From: Clostridiales bacterium
Lineage (GTDB): Bacteria; Bacillota; Clostridia; Lachnospirales; WQUN01
NCBI GenBank assembly: GCA_031263155.1
Contig: JAISGK010000050.1
Span: 1 to 37,219, forward strand
Direction of reading: 5' to 3'
Length of the DNA stretch: 37,219 nt
Shown here: positions 1-7,688 of the stretch, one piece after another
Position numbering within the stretch: position 1 is the first letter of the stretch
How the letters are laid out: each line of letters opens with the position of its first letter
The notes under the pieces: generated by a model
Told to the model about the DNA's origin: nothing
Database searches by the model: none
Seen by the model: the letters and a program-made list of their open reading frames with translations, nothing else
Made by a program: the position numbers and the translations under genes

Positions 1-309
1 AAGAAGGTTGGGGGCGATTTTTCAGAGGTTTTCAAATCCATAACTGCGGACAATGGCAGCGAGTTTTTGGACAGCGCGGGGATAAAAGCAGCGTCCAATT
101 GCGGTGAAGTTTACTATGCGCACCCATATAGCAGCTGGGAGCGTGGGAGCAACGAGAACGGAAACCGGATGCTTCGGAGGTTCATACCAAAGGGCGCGGA
201 TTTAAGTGACTTAACAGAGAAAGAACTGCAACAGTACGAGGACTGGGTGAATAACTATCCGAGGCGAATATTGAAATACTTGACTGCCAACGAGGCGTTT
301 GCCGCGTAA
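1..309 (+). CDS. IS30-family transposase, C-terminal part (5' end outside window)
   Basis: The reading frame is open from base 1, so this is the last 102 codons of a longer gene cut by the window edge. The visible part is the end of an IS30-type DDE integrase core. It has the second catalytic aspartate in TADNGSEF (about residues 15-22) and the third acidic residue in the ERGSNENGN block that is typical of IS30, followed by the RRFIPKG motif. The protein ends in a plausible place (NEAFAA), so it looks intact at the C-terminus. IS30 elements move by cut-and-paste or circle intermediates. Whether this copy is active cannot be judged without the 5' half. Confidence 0.9.
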   Translation, partial: KKVGGDFSEVFKSITADNGSEFLDSAGIKAASNCGEVYYAHPYSSWERGSNENGNRMLRRFIPKGADLSDLTEKELQQYEDWVNNYPRRILKYLTANEAFAA

Positions 310-387
310 GAAGGGCATTTAAGGACTTTACGAAGAAAAGCGCTTCGCAAAGCCCCCGAACCATTATCGCTGTCGCGGCTTCCGTGG

Positions 388-452
388 GTCAAGGTCGGAG
401 AGTATTTTTTTGAGGAAGAACTCCTCAAAAAAATCTTCCTCCTACCCTTGAC
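388..452. repeat. Long imperfect hairpin downstream of the transposase
   Basis: An outer arm GTCAAGG (388-394) pairs with CCTTGAC (446-452). A perfect 12-bp inner arm, seven T then GAGGA (405-416), pairs with TCCTC then seven A (422-433) around a 5-nt loop. It could stop transcription leaving the IS, or be part of the element's 3' non-coding end. The rest of 310-615 shows no open gene that I can support. Confidence 0.5.
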
Positions 453-492
453 TCCTCTACTGAACAGATTTTAGCTTACAGATATTGGCATT

Positions 493-519
493 TCGGATAG
501 GACAATTAAACTTGCAATC
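493..519. mobile_element. Possible right terminus of the IS30-like element
   Basis: Read on the minus strand, this stretch gives ATTGCAAGTTTAATTGTCC, which resembles the terminal repeats I remember for clostridial IS30-type elements. The left terminus is outside the window, so the match to an inverted partner cannot be tested. Confidence 0.3.
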
Positions 520-615
520 TTCAGAAAGAGGTCGGATGTGGTAAGGTATTATAGTTAGTAAACAGCCTCCAAAAACCAAAGTGATTAAATCGTGTTGTTG
601 ATGTAAAGATTTGTG

Positions 616-645
616 TTGGCATATGCGTTATATTTGGCGTATAAT
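616..645 (+). promoter_or_regulatory. Promoter of the toxin-antitoxin operon
   Basis: TTGGCA (616-621) and a perfect TATAAT (640-645) are separated by 18 bp. A strong ribosome binding site, AAAGGAG, lies at 655-661, ten bases before the antitoxin ATG. The spacer holds imperfect dyad symmetry (ATATGCG ... GGCGTAT), where an autoregulating antitoxin could bind; that role is inferred. Confidence 0.6.
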
Positions 646-670
646 AGAATTATGAAAGGAGTGGCGCCAA

Positions 671-946
671 ATGGCAAATGTGAATATTCGCGTAGATGAT
701 ACATTGAAAAAAGAAGCGGAGGAGATTTTTTCGGAACTCGGTCTGTCCATGTCCACTGCCACCAATGTTTTTTACAAACAGGTGGTGCGGTATGGTGGCA
801 TCCCGTTTGATCTGCGTATTTCCGACCCGTTCTATTCCGCAGAAAATCAGGCGCGTTTACAAAAATCCATCAACGACTACGAAGATGGGAAGAGCAAGCC
901 GGTAGTGAAAACAATGGCCGAGTTAGAGGAGCTGGCTGGTGAGTAG
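671..946 (+). CDS. RelB/DinJ-family antitoxin
   Basis: This 91-residue protein starts with the ribbon-helix-helix DNA-binding segment of the RelB/DinJ family (NVNIRVDDTLKKEAEEIFSE, then LGLSMSTATNVFYKQ). The acidic C-terminal half would wrap the toxin. It neutralises the toxin encoded next and, as is usual for the family, probably represses the operon. The toxin start overlaps its last codons, so the two are translationally coupled. The start is supported by the AAAGGAG site. The pairing is of note because YoeB toxins are best known with Phd/YefM antitoxins, not RelB-type ones. Confidence 0.9.
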   Translation: MANVNIRVDDTLKKEAEEIFSELGLSMSTATNVFYKQVVRYGGIPFDLRISDPFYSAENQARLQKSINDYEDGKSKPVVKTMAELEELAGE

Positions 947-1208
947 CCTAATCTTCTTGCCAGAAGGATGGGAGGACTATCCCTACTGGCAGGTACACGA
1001 CAGAAAGACGCTGCGCCGCGTCAATCAGCTTTTGCAGGATATTTCACGACAAGCCTTTGAGGGCGTGGGGAAACCGGAGCCATTGCGCGGCAATCTGGCC
1101 GGGTGGTGGAGCAGGCGCATTGATGATGCTAACCGTCTGATTTATCGTACACAGGGCGGCGGCAACATTGAGATTGCTCAATGCCGGGGCCATTACAGCG
1201 ATAAATAG
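939..1208 (+). CDS. YoeB/Txe-family ribosome-dependent mRNA endonuclease toxin
   Basis: This 89-residue protein of the YoeB/Txe family cleaves mRNA at the ribosomal A site when free of antitoxin. The family pattern is complete: WEDYPYW near the N-terminus, GKPEPL, the WWSRRI block and the CRGHY end. By alignment from memory, residues matching the E. coli YoeB active site (Glu46, Arg65, His83, Tyr84) are Glu47, Arg66, His85 and Tyr86, so the toxin looks functional. It starts with GTG and overlaps the antitoxin gene by 8 bp. It sits next to an IS30 element in an accessory patch, which fits horizontal arrival. Confidence 0.9.
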   Translation: MSSLIFLPEGWEDYPYWQVHDRKTLRRVNQLLQDISRQAFEGVGKPEPLRGNLAGWWSRRIDDANRLIYRTQGGGNIEIAQCRGHYSDK

Positions 1209-1250
1209 GGCATACTCAAAAAGCCGGTTTTTGGCTCTTTGAGTATGCCC
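1208..1250 (+). terminator. Strong hairpin after the toxin gene
   Basis: A perfect 13-bp stem, GGGCATACTCAAA (1208-1220) with TTTGAGTATGCCC (1238-1250), closes a loop that carries a second small stem (AGCC/GGCT). It overlaps the toxin stop codon. No T-run follows on the plus strand, so termination strength is uncertain. It also separates this operon from the convergent glycosylase gene. Confidence 0.6.
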
Positions 1251-1297
1251 TAAATAAAAAGAAAAATAAGTAATTGCGTTAAACCCTTGGCCATCCT

Positions 1298-1936
1298 CTA
1301 TATCTTCATCTGGCACATCCCGTCAAGCGGGCAGCCGCCGCACAGGGGTTTCTTCCGGCAATGCTCCTTTGCGTTTATCACGATTTGGGCGTGAAAGCCG
1401 TTGTAGACTTCCGTGCTATGCGGCAAATTTCCCTCAAAGTACGTCTTGACCGCCGCGTAGCCTTTGCCCGCCTCAATCGGGTATCGACCGCATAGCCGGA
1501 TGGTGTAGGCGTCCACTACGAAGGTCGGGAGGCCGAAAGCGTACAGCAGTATCGAATCGGCGGTTTCCTGCCCAACGCCCTTGGTAGAGAGCAGTTCGGC
1601 TCTCAGTTTGGCGAGAGGCTCTTTTTGGACGGTCGGCACGTCGTAGCCGTACCCGGCGTACCAAGCCGTGACCGCTTTGAGGTAGTCCGCCTTCTGGTTG
1701 AAGAAGCCCGCCGGACGGATTATCTGCGTAAGTTTGGTAAGTTCGGCGCCCGCCACGGCTTCGGGCGACAGACTCTCCCCAAAATTGGCGATTGCCTTTT
1801 CAACGTTTGACCATGCCGTGTTTTGGGTCAGCACCGCGCCGACCATCACCTCGTAGGGCGTTCTCGCAGGCCACCAGCGCAGTTCGCCGTAATGGGCGAG
1901 GAGCGTTTCGTATATGGATAACAGCTTATCGCCCAT
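1298..1936 (-). CDS. Endonuclease III-like HhH-GPD DNA glycosylase (MagIII/Nth-type)
   Basis: This 212-residue base-excision repair glycosylase of the HhH-GPD superfamily has a helix-hairpin-helix around GVGQETADSIL (residues 120-130) and the catalytic aspartate Asp142 in VVDAYTIR. Four cysteines, C193-x5-C199-x2-C202-x5-C208, would hold the 4Fe-4S cluster. In endonuclease III the residue after the hairpin glycine (GVGRKTA) includes the lysine that forms the Schiff base. Here it is Glu124, as in monofunctional MagIII-type 3-methyladenine glycosylases. So the enzyme probably removes a damaged base without cutting the strand; the substrate is inferred. A GGAGGGAG site supports the ATG start. 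Confidence 0.8.
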   Translation of the reverse strand: MGDKLLSIYETLLAHYGELRWWPARTPYEVMVGAVLTQNTAWSNVEKAIANFGESLSPEAVAGAELTKLTQIIRPAGFFNQKADYLKAVTAWYAGYGYDVPTVQKEPLAKLRAELLSTKGVGQETADSILLYAFGLPTFVVDAYTIRLCGRYPIEAGKGYAAVKTYFEGNLPHSTEVYNGFHAQIVINAKEHCRKKPLCGGCPLDGMCQMKI

Positions 1937-1949
1937 TGCTCCCTCCCTC

Positions 1950-2060
1950 CTAATCTATAAACGGGCTGTCATTTGGCGATACTTCAAATAGTGGTTCGCG
2001 CTTGCCGGCATCCTTGCAAGCGTCGATTATTCGCTCAATTCCGCGTCCCCACGTTTCAAT
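1950..2060 (-). pseudogene. Remnant: C-terminal piece of an AlbA/Schlafen-type (RecG-like) regulator
   Basis: Minus-strand translation from 2060 to the TAG at 1950-1952 gives IETWGRGIERIIDACKDAG followed by a short FEVSPND tail. The WGRGIERI...C..AG pattern is the C-terminal signature of proteins with an AlbA_2 (Schlafen) DNA-binding domain, often annotated as putative transcriptional regulators or RecG-like helicases. Upstream of this the frame loses resemblance and meets a stop near 2155, so nearly all of a protein of several hundred residues is missing. It is a decayed relic. Confidence 0.5.
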
Positions 2061-2289
2061 ATTATAACAAATCAACACTAAATTTGTAAGCGTAAACATT
2101 ATATAACCCGAATTAAAGTTTTTGCCGCCGGATATTATTAGAGCAAAGTGCTACCGCTCTAATTGGAGCGTACATGATGTCAGTCATAAAATAGGAAACG
2201 CAAGACTGGCAAAGAGGCAATCCGTAAGACTACAGAGCACATACTCACCAGCTTTAAAACTGCGGGCTTGTTAGCAGCTATTAAACACG
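2061..2289. other. Intergenic stretch with no recognisable gene
   Basis: AT-rich sequence between the regulator relic and the dehydrogenase stop codon. I see no open frame, RNA gene or convincing terminator. It is probably residue of the same decayed accessory DNA. Confidence 0.4.
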
Positions 2290-3405
2290 CTACTGGTCGA
2301 AGCTGAATCTATATGAATATAACTTATACTCTTCCCTCAAACCCCGAAGCGTACTTTTCAAGCTGTCATTCAAGGGAATACCCGTCGCGTTTCTGGAAAC
2401 TTTCGCTATGTACTCCAATTCCCCCGCTGTGTATATCCTATCATGACCGGGCATTTTTTGGGACGCCCGCAATTCGCGCAGGATGTTCCCGGTAGTCTTT
2501 TTAAACTTATCCAGCTCCACAAATGCGCTGATATCAATCGCGATAAAGAAATGCCCCAGGCCGTATGGGATCTTGCTTCCGTTGGCGTCCACACCGCTCA
2601 ACGCCTTCATAAAATTCCCCTGTTGCAGCGCGGCGGACATGATTTCCACTACGGTGGCATACCCATATCCCTTGTAACCGGCGGTCTCATCGCCGATTCC
2701 GCCCAGCGGGGTTAAGGCCGCTGTTTCATCCGTCAAACCTTTTAACGCGATGGATGGGTTAGTCTCACTCTTTCCCTCTCGATCGATGACCCAGCCCTCG
2801 GGCATGGTTTTGGATATCCGATCATAATGCTCAATTTTACCCCTTTGCGAGACGGCGGTGGCGCAGTCCAGCACAAAGGGAAATTCCTCGTCCGAAGGGA
2901 TCCCGATGGTCAGCGGATTTGTACCGAGCATATTCTCCACGCCAAATGTAGGCGCGATAGAGGGTCTGGCATTGGTGCCGGTCATGCCGATCATATTCGA
3001 CTGGGTCGCCATGGTCGCGTAATAGCCCGCGATTCCATAATGGGTCGAATTACGGACGACCACCATTCCCATGCCGTATTTTTCGGCTTTATCAATAGCC
3101 ATTTGCATGGATTTTTTACCGATAACGTGCCCCATGCCGTCATGCCCGTCAATCACTGCTGTGGTGGGGTTTTGCCGAACCACTTCAAACCGCGTGACGG
3201 GGTTCTGTATGCCATCTTTAATCCGGTCAATATAAATCGGCTTGAATCTGCCGATACCGTGGGAATCAATTCCACGCCTATCAGATTCGATCAATACCTC
3301 GGCGCAAACCGCCGCGTCTTCCGCCGGGACCCCTATCTCAATAAAAACATCCCTCATAAAGGCTTCCAGCTTGTCAGCGCTTTCGTACACAATATTCAAC
3401 GACAT
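2290..3405 (-). CDS. Ldh2/malate-L-lactate dehydrogenase family oxidoreductase
   Basis: This 371-residue NAD(P)-dependent 2-hydroxyacid dehydrogenase belongs to the LDH2/MDH2 fold (YlbC, YiaK, ComC relatives), which is unrelated to classical lactate dehydrogenase. Family marks in order are the RRGIDSHGIGRF block with the catalytic-region histidine (about residues 43-54), NSTHYGIAGYY, GTNPLTIGIP and GYKGYGYA near residue 245. Substrates in the family include malate, sulfolactate, ureidoglycolate and diketogulonate, so the substrate cannot be fixed here. It is the last gene of the minus-strand run below murJ, with a 100-bp gap, and has an AAAGGAAAG site upstream of ATG. Confidence 0.88.
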   Translation of the reverse strand: MSLNIVYESADKLEAFMRDVFIEIGVPAEDAAVCAEVLIESDRRGIDSHGIGRFKPIYIDRIKDGIQNPVTRFEVVRQNPTTAVIDGHDGMGHVIGKKSMQMAIDKAEKYGMGMVVVRNSTHYGIAGYYATMATQSNMIGMTGTNARPSIAPTFGVENMLGTNPLTIGIPSDEEFPFVLDCATAVSQRGKIEHYDRISKTMPEGWVIDREGKSETNPSIALKGLTDETAALTPLGGIGDETAGYKGYGYATVVEIMSAALQQGNFMKALSGVDANGSKIPYGLGHFFIAIDISAFVELDKFKKTTGNILRELRASQKMPGHDRIYTAGELEYIAKVSRNATGIPLNDSLKSTLRGLREEYKLYSYRFSFDQ

Positions 3406-3504
3406 TTTAATCTTTCCTTTCGATGGAATATCTGGATTTGCCGCACTTTCCCGTCAAACCAGTCGGAATATAACACAGATTCCACAGTTTTGGTAAGGCT
3501 GACT

Positions 3505-5073
3505 CTACTGCCTTCGATATTTCGCAATAATACGCTTTACCGCTTCCAGCCCCATTCTTGCCTCAGGCAACCGAAATATTAAAGCAAGGGCAAAGTATCC
3601 CGCGCTGCCCGCGACCATTGGAACAGCGAGCGACAAGAGTTTAATCGCCAGTGAGTCCCCTAATCTTTCTATCGCTACGCGCAAACTATACGCGACCCCA
3701 AACGTCGCGCCGCCCAGCAAAAACATTTTTACCAAGTCTATCGCCAGTATCGTGTTTAGCATGTTCTTATATCGCCTGTTTAGCACACACAGCATAATCA
3801 CGCCGGCGGCTGTGATCGATATGGATGAGGCCGCTGCGGGCCCGCCCACGCCCAAAGGCTTTATCAACACATAGCTAAGAACCAAATTGGCGGCTATAGC
3901 GAGTGTGGAGGTAATCACAGGTGTTTTTCCATCGCGCATAGCGTAAAAAGCGCGCGTCATTATCGTTTGCAAGCCAAAGCCGCATATGCCGGCAGAAAAA
4001 TATATCAGAGCGTCAGATGTTAGCGTGGTCGAAAGCGCGTCGAACTGTCCCCTCTCGTACACCACACGTACGATAGGCACGGCAAGCGCCATAAGCCCCG
4101 CGCTCATGGGTATCAAAAAAAAGAACAGCGCCCTCACGGTAGAGGACAGTGTTTCCACAAAACCTTTATCGTCATTCTGCGCGGCGAGCACAGAGAGTTT
4201 AGGAAACAGCACATTGGCGAGCGACAGCACAAACACGCCTGATATTACGGTGTACAGGGTGTTGGCATAAGTAATGGCGTTAAACGCCTCCATACCGCGC
4301 GCGTCTGTAAGCGCGGCCTTGCCGTTAACCAAAACATTAACAGGCCCCACCCATGTGGATACCATAACGGGTATCATGAGTACGCCGATTTGCCGCAGTG
4401 ATTCATCTTCCAGATTGATCTTGAACCTAAAGCCAAAATGGGACTTTATCAAAAACGGCAGTTGGATCATTACCTGAGCGGCCCAGCCCAGCACATACGC
4501 CGCACATAATCCGAACACGCCGAATCTATCCATAAAAAAGAAAAAATACACCAGGATAATAGCGTTGCTCACCAATCCCATTGCCGCCGGAGCGTTGAAT
4601 TCTCCCAGCGACTGCAAAACGCCCGTGAGAGAAAACGCCACACAACTCAATATGATTATCACAAACATCAACCTGATTAGCGACGACGCCAGCGGTATGG
4701 CCTCGAGATTTTTGCCGCCGTCATAAATTGTGATAATTTGCGGCGCAAACACGATACACAACGCGGTAAACACGGTAGAGGCGGCTAGTATAACGCTAAT
4801 AAAGTTGTGCGCCAACGCGAATGCCTTTTTTTTGCCTCGATTAGTCAATTGTTCGTTGAATACGGGTATAAAGCTGGCGGATATGGCGGAGGCAAACATC
4901 ACATCCATAAACTGCCGCGGTATAACGCTGGCATAGTTAAACGCCGTACCCTCCACGCTTGCCGTGCCGAAATACGATCCCGCCATGCTGTCTCTAACCA
5001 GTCCTAACGCCTTGCCCGCAAGCATTATTATCATCATTAACGATACGGCCTTTGCGGCGCCTCGACTTTCCAT
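3505..5073 (-). CDS. murJ: Lipid II flippase MurJ (MviN family)
   Basis: This 522-residue polytopic membrane protein of the MviN/MurJ branch of the MOP superfamily matches the usual length and about 14 membrane spans. The N-terminus carries the MurJ hallmark KALGLVRDSMAGSYFG, with the conserved R-(D/E) pair, and the FVIPRQFMD-like stretch follows. It moves undecaprenyl-linked lipid II across the inner membrane for peptidoglycan synthesis. A GGAGAG site lies six bases before the ATG. It follows the TSCPD and ABC-F genes in one direction and may share their transcript. MurJ-type proteins also occur in polysaccharide loci, but no such genes are near, so the cell-wall role is favoured. Confidence 0.9.
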   Translation of the reverse strand: MESRGAAKAVSLMMIIMLAGKALGLVRDSMAGSYFGTASVEGTAFNYASVIPRQFMDVMFASAISASFIPVFNEQLTNRGKKKAFALAHNFISVILAASTVFTALCIVFAPQIITIYDGGKNLEAIPLASSLIRLMFVIIILSCVAFSLTGVLQSLGEFNAPAAMGLVSNAIILVYFFFFMDRFGVFGLCAAYVLGWAAQVMIQLPFLIKSHFGFRFKINLEDESLRQIGVLMIPVMVSTWVGPVNVLVNGKAALTDARGMEAFNAITYANTLYTVISGVFVLSLANVLFPKLSVLAAQNDDKGFVETLSSTVRALFFFLIPMSAGLMALAVPIVRVVYERGQFDALSTTLTSDALIYFSAGICGFGLQTIMTRAFYAMRDGKTPVITSTLAIAANLVLSYVLIKPLGVGGPAAASSISITAAGVIMLCVLNRRYKNMLNTILAIDLVKMFLLGGATFGVAYSLRVAIERLGDSLAIKLLSLAVPMVAGSAGYFALALIFRLPEARMGLEAVKRIIAKYRRQ

Positions 5074-5104
5074 TATGACTCTCCATTCCGGCTAAAACCC
5101 TTCT

Positions 5105-5386
5105 TTACTCACTCGCCAACCGCCTCGTCGCTGGCCGCTCATTTTCTGTCAAATATTTTTCCAGAGCGGTTGCAAGCTGATCGGGGCATGATGTCCCCTT
5201 CAGGCCGCAGCGGATACCTTTAAGGCGATTGATCACTTCCCGCGCGGGCAGCCCTTCCGCCAATCGCGATAGGCCAATTAAATTGCCTGAACATCCGCGC
5301 TCGAAATCAACATGTGTCAATATGCCATCCTCCACAGAATAGTTTATCGTTATTGCGCATGTTCCGCGTGTTGCGTAACTCTCCAT
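5105..5386 (-). CDS. TSCPD domain protein (TIGR03905-like)
   Basis: This 93-residue single-domain protein has the motif that names the family (KGTSCPDQLATAL, about residues 63-75). A second conserved cysteine lies in FERGCSGNLIGLSRL. The same domain sits at the C-terminus of some class II ribonucleotide reductases, where the cysteines may bind metal; the stand-alone version has no proven role. The start ATG lies two bases after the ABC-F stop codon, with AGAGGGG as ribosome binding site inside the end of that gene, so the two are very likely co-translated. Confidence 0.88.
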   Translation of the reverse strand: MESYATRGTCAITINYSVEDGILTHVDFERGCSGNLIGLSRLAEGLPAREVINRLKGIRCGLKGTSCPDQLATALEKYLTENERPATRRLASE

Positions 5387-5388
5387 GA

Positions 5389-7281
5389 TTACCCCTCTCC
5401 AGTTAGATTTTCATATTCTTCATACAAACTCAAAAGGCTCTCTTCGGTCGCGATCTTCGCCTCATAATACTTCGCGGCTAGCTCATGGTTTGCTCCAACG
5501 CTATCGTCTAGCAGCAGACTGTCCAACTCGGCAATCTGTTTCTCTTTGTAATCTATCTCACGTTTGGCTCGCGCAATCGCGCTCTTTCGCTTGCGAATAT
5601 TCTGATCGCTCCGCTTTCGGAAATACAAGGGAGCTTTTTGAGGCTCTGTCTCTTGCGCTTCACGCTTTTTTTCAATGTAGACATCGTAGTTACCCAGATA
5701 CTGGTTAATACCGTTTGGAGTCAGTTCAAAAATCTTGGTTGCGGTGTTATTTATAAAGTATCTGTCGTGCGACACATACAGTACAGTGCCGTCGTAATTG
5801 CGAAGCGCCTCTTCCAAAATGTCCTTGCTTGCCATGTCCAGGTGGTTAGTCGGCTCATCCAGTATGAGAAAGTTGGCCCCGCCCAACATAATTTTTGCAA
5901 GTATAACGCGGCCTTTTTCTCCTCCGCTTAGCACGCGAATCATCTTAAATACCTCGTCTCCGGTAAACGTGAACGCGGCGAGCACGTTGCGTATTTCTCC
6001 GTTAGTGAGCTTGGGGTAGGTGTCGGATATCTCATCAAACACCGTTTTGGAATAATCCAAGTCTACGTACTCCTGATCGTAATACCCTACGCGTACATTA
6101 GCCCCCTTGATGATACGCCCTGTGGCGCGTTCGAATGGATTGCCATTGTCTTCTCCCAATATTATCTTAAGCAGAGTGGTTTTGCCAACGCCGTTGACGC
6201 CTATCAGCGCCGCCTTGTCGCCTTTTTTAAGCGACAGGCTCGCGTTTGTAAATAGAGGCTCCCCATCGAAATATTTAGCGCAATCTATCACGTCCAGCAC
6301 ATCATTGCCACTTTCGTGACGCGGGGTCAGTAGTAAGCGCATGTGATTGGGGAGGTTAAGCGGCTTTTCTACCTTTTCCATCATGCCAAGGCGCTTTTCT
6401 CTGCTTTCCGCAGCGCGAATAGACTTTTCTCTGTTAAAGGATTTTAGGCGAACGATAATATCCTCTTGCCGCTTAATTTCTTTTTGTTGATCTAAGTAGC
6501 GTTTCAGCGCGGTTTCACGGTTAATTGCCTTATGCTTGGCGTAAAAGGTGTAATTACCATTGTAGAGGTGTGATATACCGTTCTCAAGCTCCACAACCTT
6601 GGTAACAGTGCGATCCAGAAAATAACGGTCATGAGTGATGATGATAACCGCGCCGGGGTATCCTTTTAGATAATCTTCCAGCCAAGCGACGGATTCTATG
6701 TCCAAATGATTAGTCGGCTCGTCTAGCAGCAGAAGGCCGGGTTGCGCAAGCAGCAGTTTGCCCATGGCCACTCGGGTTTTTTGCCCGCCAGAAAGCTGAC
6801 GAATATTAAAGGCCCACTCACTTTCATCAAATCCCAGGCCTTTAAGCACACCGCGCAACCGGCTTTCGCGCTCATAGCCGTTTTGACTTTCAAACGCCGA
6901 GGTAAGCTCGTCATAGCGATTCATGGCATCGTCCAGTTCGTCGCCTGATAAGTTTGCCATGCTACGCTCAAGCTCACGCAAGCCTTCTTCCATTTTATCA
7001 AAATGCTCCAGCACGATTCTAAGCTCGTCCTCTATGGAATTATCAGAATTAAGCTCCGCTTCTTGAGGCAAGTACCCCACGGCAAGATTGGGCAGCTTGC
7101 TTAAGACGCCGTCATCGGGCGCGTATTCACCGGTAAGAACGCGAAACAATGTCGTCTTACCCGCGCCGTTAACCCCTATAAGGGCGATCTTCTCGCGCTG
7201 ATCCAGCATGAACGTCACGTCCGCGAGCACGGTTAAAGCGCCAAAACCTTTTTTTATGTTCTTCAAACTAATTAACATCAT
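5389..7281 (-). CDS. ABC-F family ATPase (YdiF/Uup-like translation factor)
   Basis: This 630-residue protein has two ABC ATPase domains in tandem and no membrane domain, the ABC-F layout. Domain 1 has Walker A GVNGAGKTT (residues 36-44), signature LSGGQKTRVAM and Walker B LLLLDEPTNHLD. Domain 2 has GVNGVGKTTL, LSGGEKGRVIL and NFLILDEPTNHLD. The linker with KSFNREKSIRAAESREKR is the part that reaches the ribosome P/E-site tRNA, and a charged coiled-coil tail follows. Such proteins rescue stalled ribosomes or protect them from antibiotics; nothing here marks it as a resistance factor. The GTG six bases further upstream lies in the ribosome binding site GGGAGGTG, so ATG at 7281 or 7278 is the real start. 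Confidence 0.9.
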   Translation of the reverse strand: MMLISLKNIKKGFGALTVLADVTFMLDQREKIALIGVNGAGKTTLFRVLTGEYAPDDGVLSKLPNLAVGYLPQEAELNSDNSIEDELRIVLEHFDKMEEGLRELERSMANLSGDELDDAMNRYDELTSAFESQNGYERESRLRGVLKGLGFDESEWAFNIRQLSGGQKTRVAMGKLLLAQPGLLLLDEPTNHLDIESVAWLEDYLKGYPGAVIIITHDRYFLDRTVTKVVELENGISHLYNGNYTFYAKHKAINRETALKRYLDQQKEIKRQEDIIVRLKSFNREKSIRAAESREKRLGMMEKVEKPLNLPNHMRLLLTPRHESGNDVLDVIDCAKYFDGEPLFTNASLSLKKGDKAALIGVNGVGKTTLLKIILGEDNGNPFERATGRIIKGANVRVGYYDQEYVDLDYSKTVFDEISDTYPKLTNGEIRNVLAAFTFTGDEVFKMIRVLSGGEKGRVILAKIMLGGANFLILDEPTNHLDMASKDILEEALRNYDGTVLYVSHDRYFINNTATKIFELTPNGINQYLGNYDVYIEKKREAQETEPQKAPLYFRKRSDQNIRKRKSAIARAKREIDYKEKQIAELDSLLLDDSVGANHELAAKYYEAKIATEESLLSLYEEYENLTGEG

Positions 7282-7599
7282 GCTCACCTCCCGTGCGTAC
7301 TGTATATAATCCTCCTATAAAATATCAGACTTTTTCCCAATAATCAAGAAAAACCACGACGTTAGCGCTGGGCTTGAAACACGCAAACCGCTTTATCCGC
7401 TTTATCCGCCTTCACCTCTAAGCAGCGGGAAGAACGAAATTATTACATCGGCGAGTTTCGCGTTAATATTTGGCTACAAAATAATTATTGTAAATCTATT
7501 CTATAATCTCTACTTATGTTATATTATTCAAGGCGCTCGGTTTTGATCCGCCGAAATCCTCGTTATGTTAATGCGGATTTCAGGTTGCAATTGAAAACC
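7282..7599. other. Gene-free stretch upstream of the ABC-F operon
   Basis: No supportable open frame lies here. Small features are two copies of CCGCTTTAT in tandem (about 7390-7407) and an inverted repeat GAAATCC/GGATTTC (7553-7559 and 7575-7581) with a 15-nt loop. On the minus strand, TTGATT and TATTTT about 17 bp apart near 7350-7320 could be the ABC-F promoter, but the match is weak. Confidence 0.4.
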
Positions 7600-7623
7600 A
7601 AAAAAAGGGCAGACTGCGCCCTT
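7600..7623 (-). terminator. Rho-independent terminator of the pilus/transglutaminase operon
   Basis: On the minus strand AAGGGC, a 7-nt loop and GCCCTT are followed directly by a run of T. It lies about 65 bp beyond the transglutaminase stop codon and is correctly placed to end the operon that begins with pilT. Confidence 0.8.
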
Positions 7624-7688
7624 GATTGGATAATGATGGATTTGTATTGACGATGTGTTGACGATGTTTATACAACATTCCTATGTTG

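Noticed and set aside
2827-3582. 251-codon plus-strand open frame opposite the Ldh2-type dehydrogenase
   Set aside because: The opposite strand encodes a full-length family member with all motifs. This frame has no recognisable domain and runs past the dehydrogenase start.
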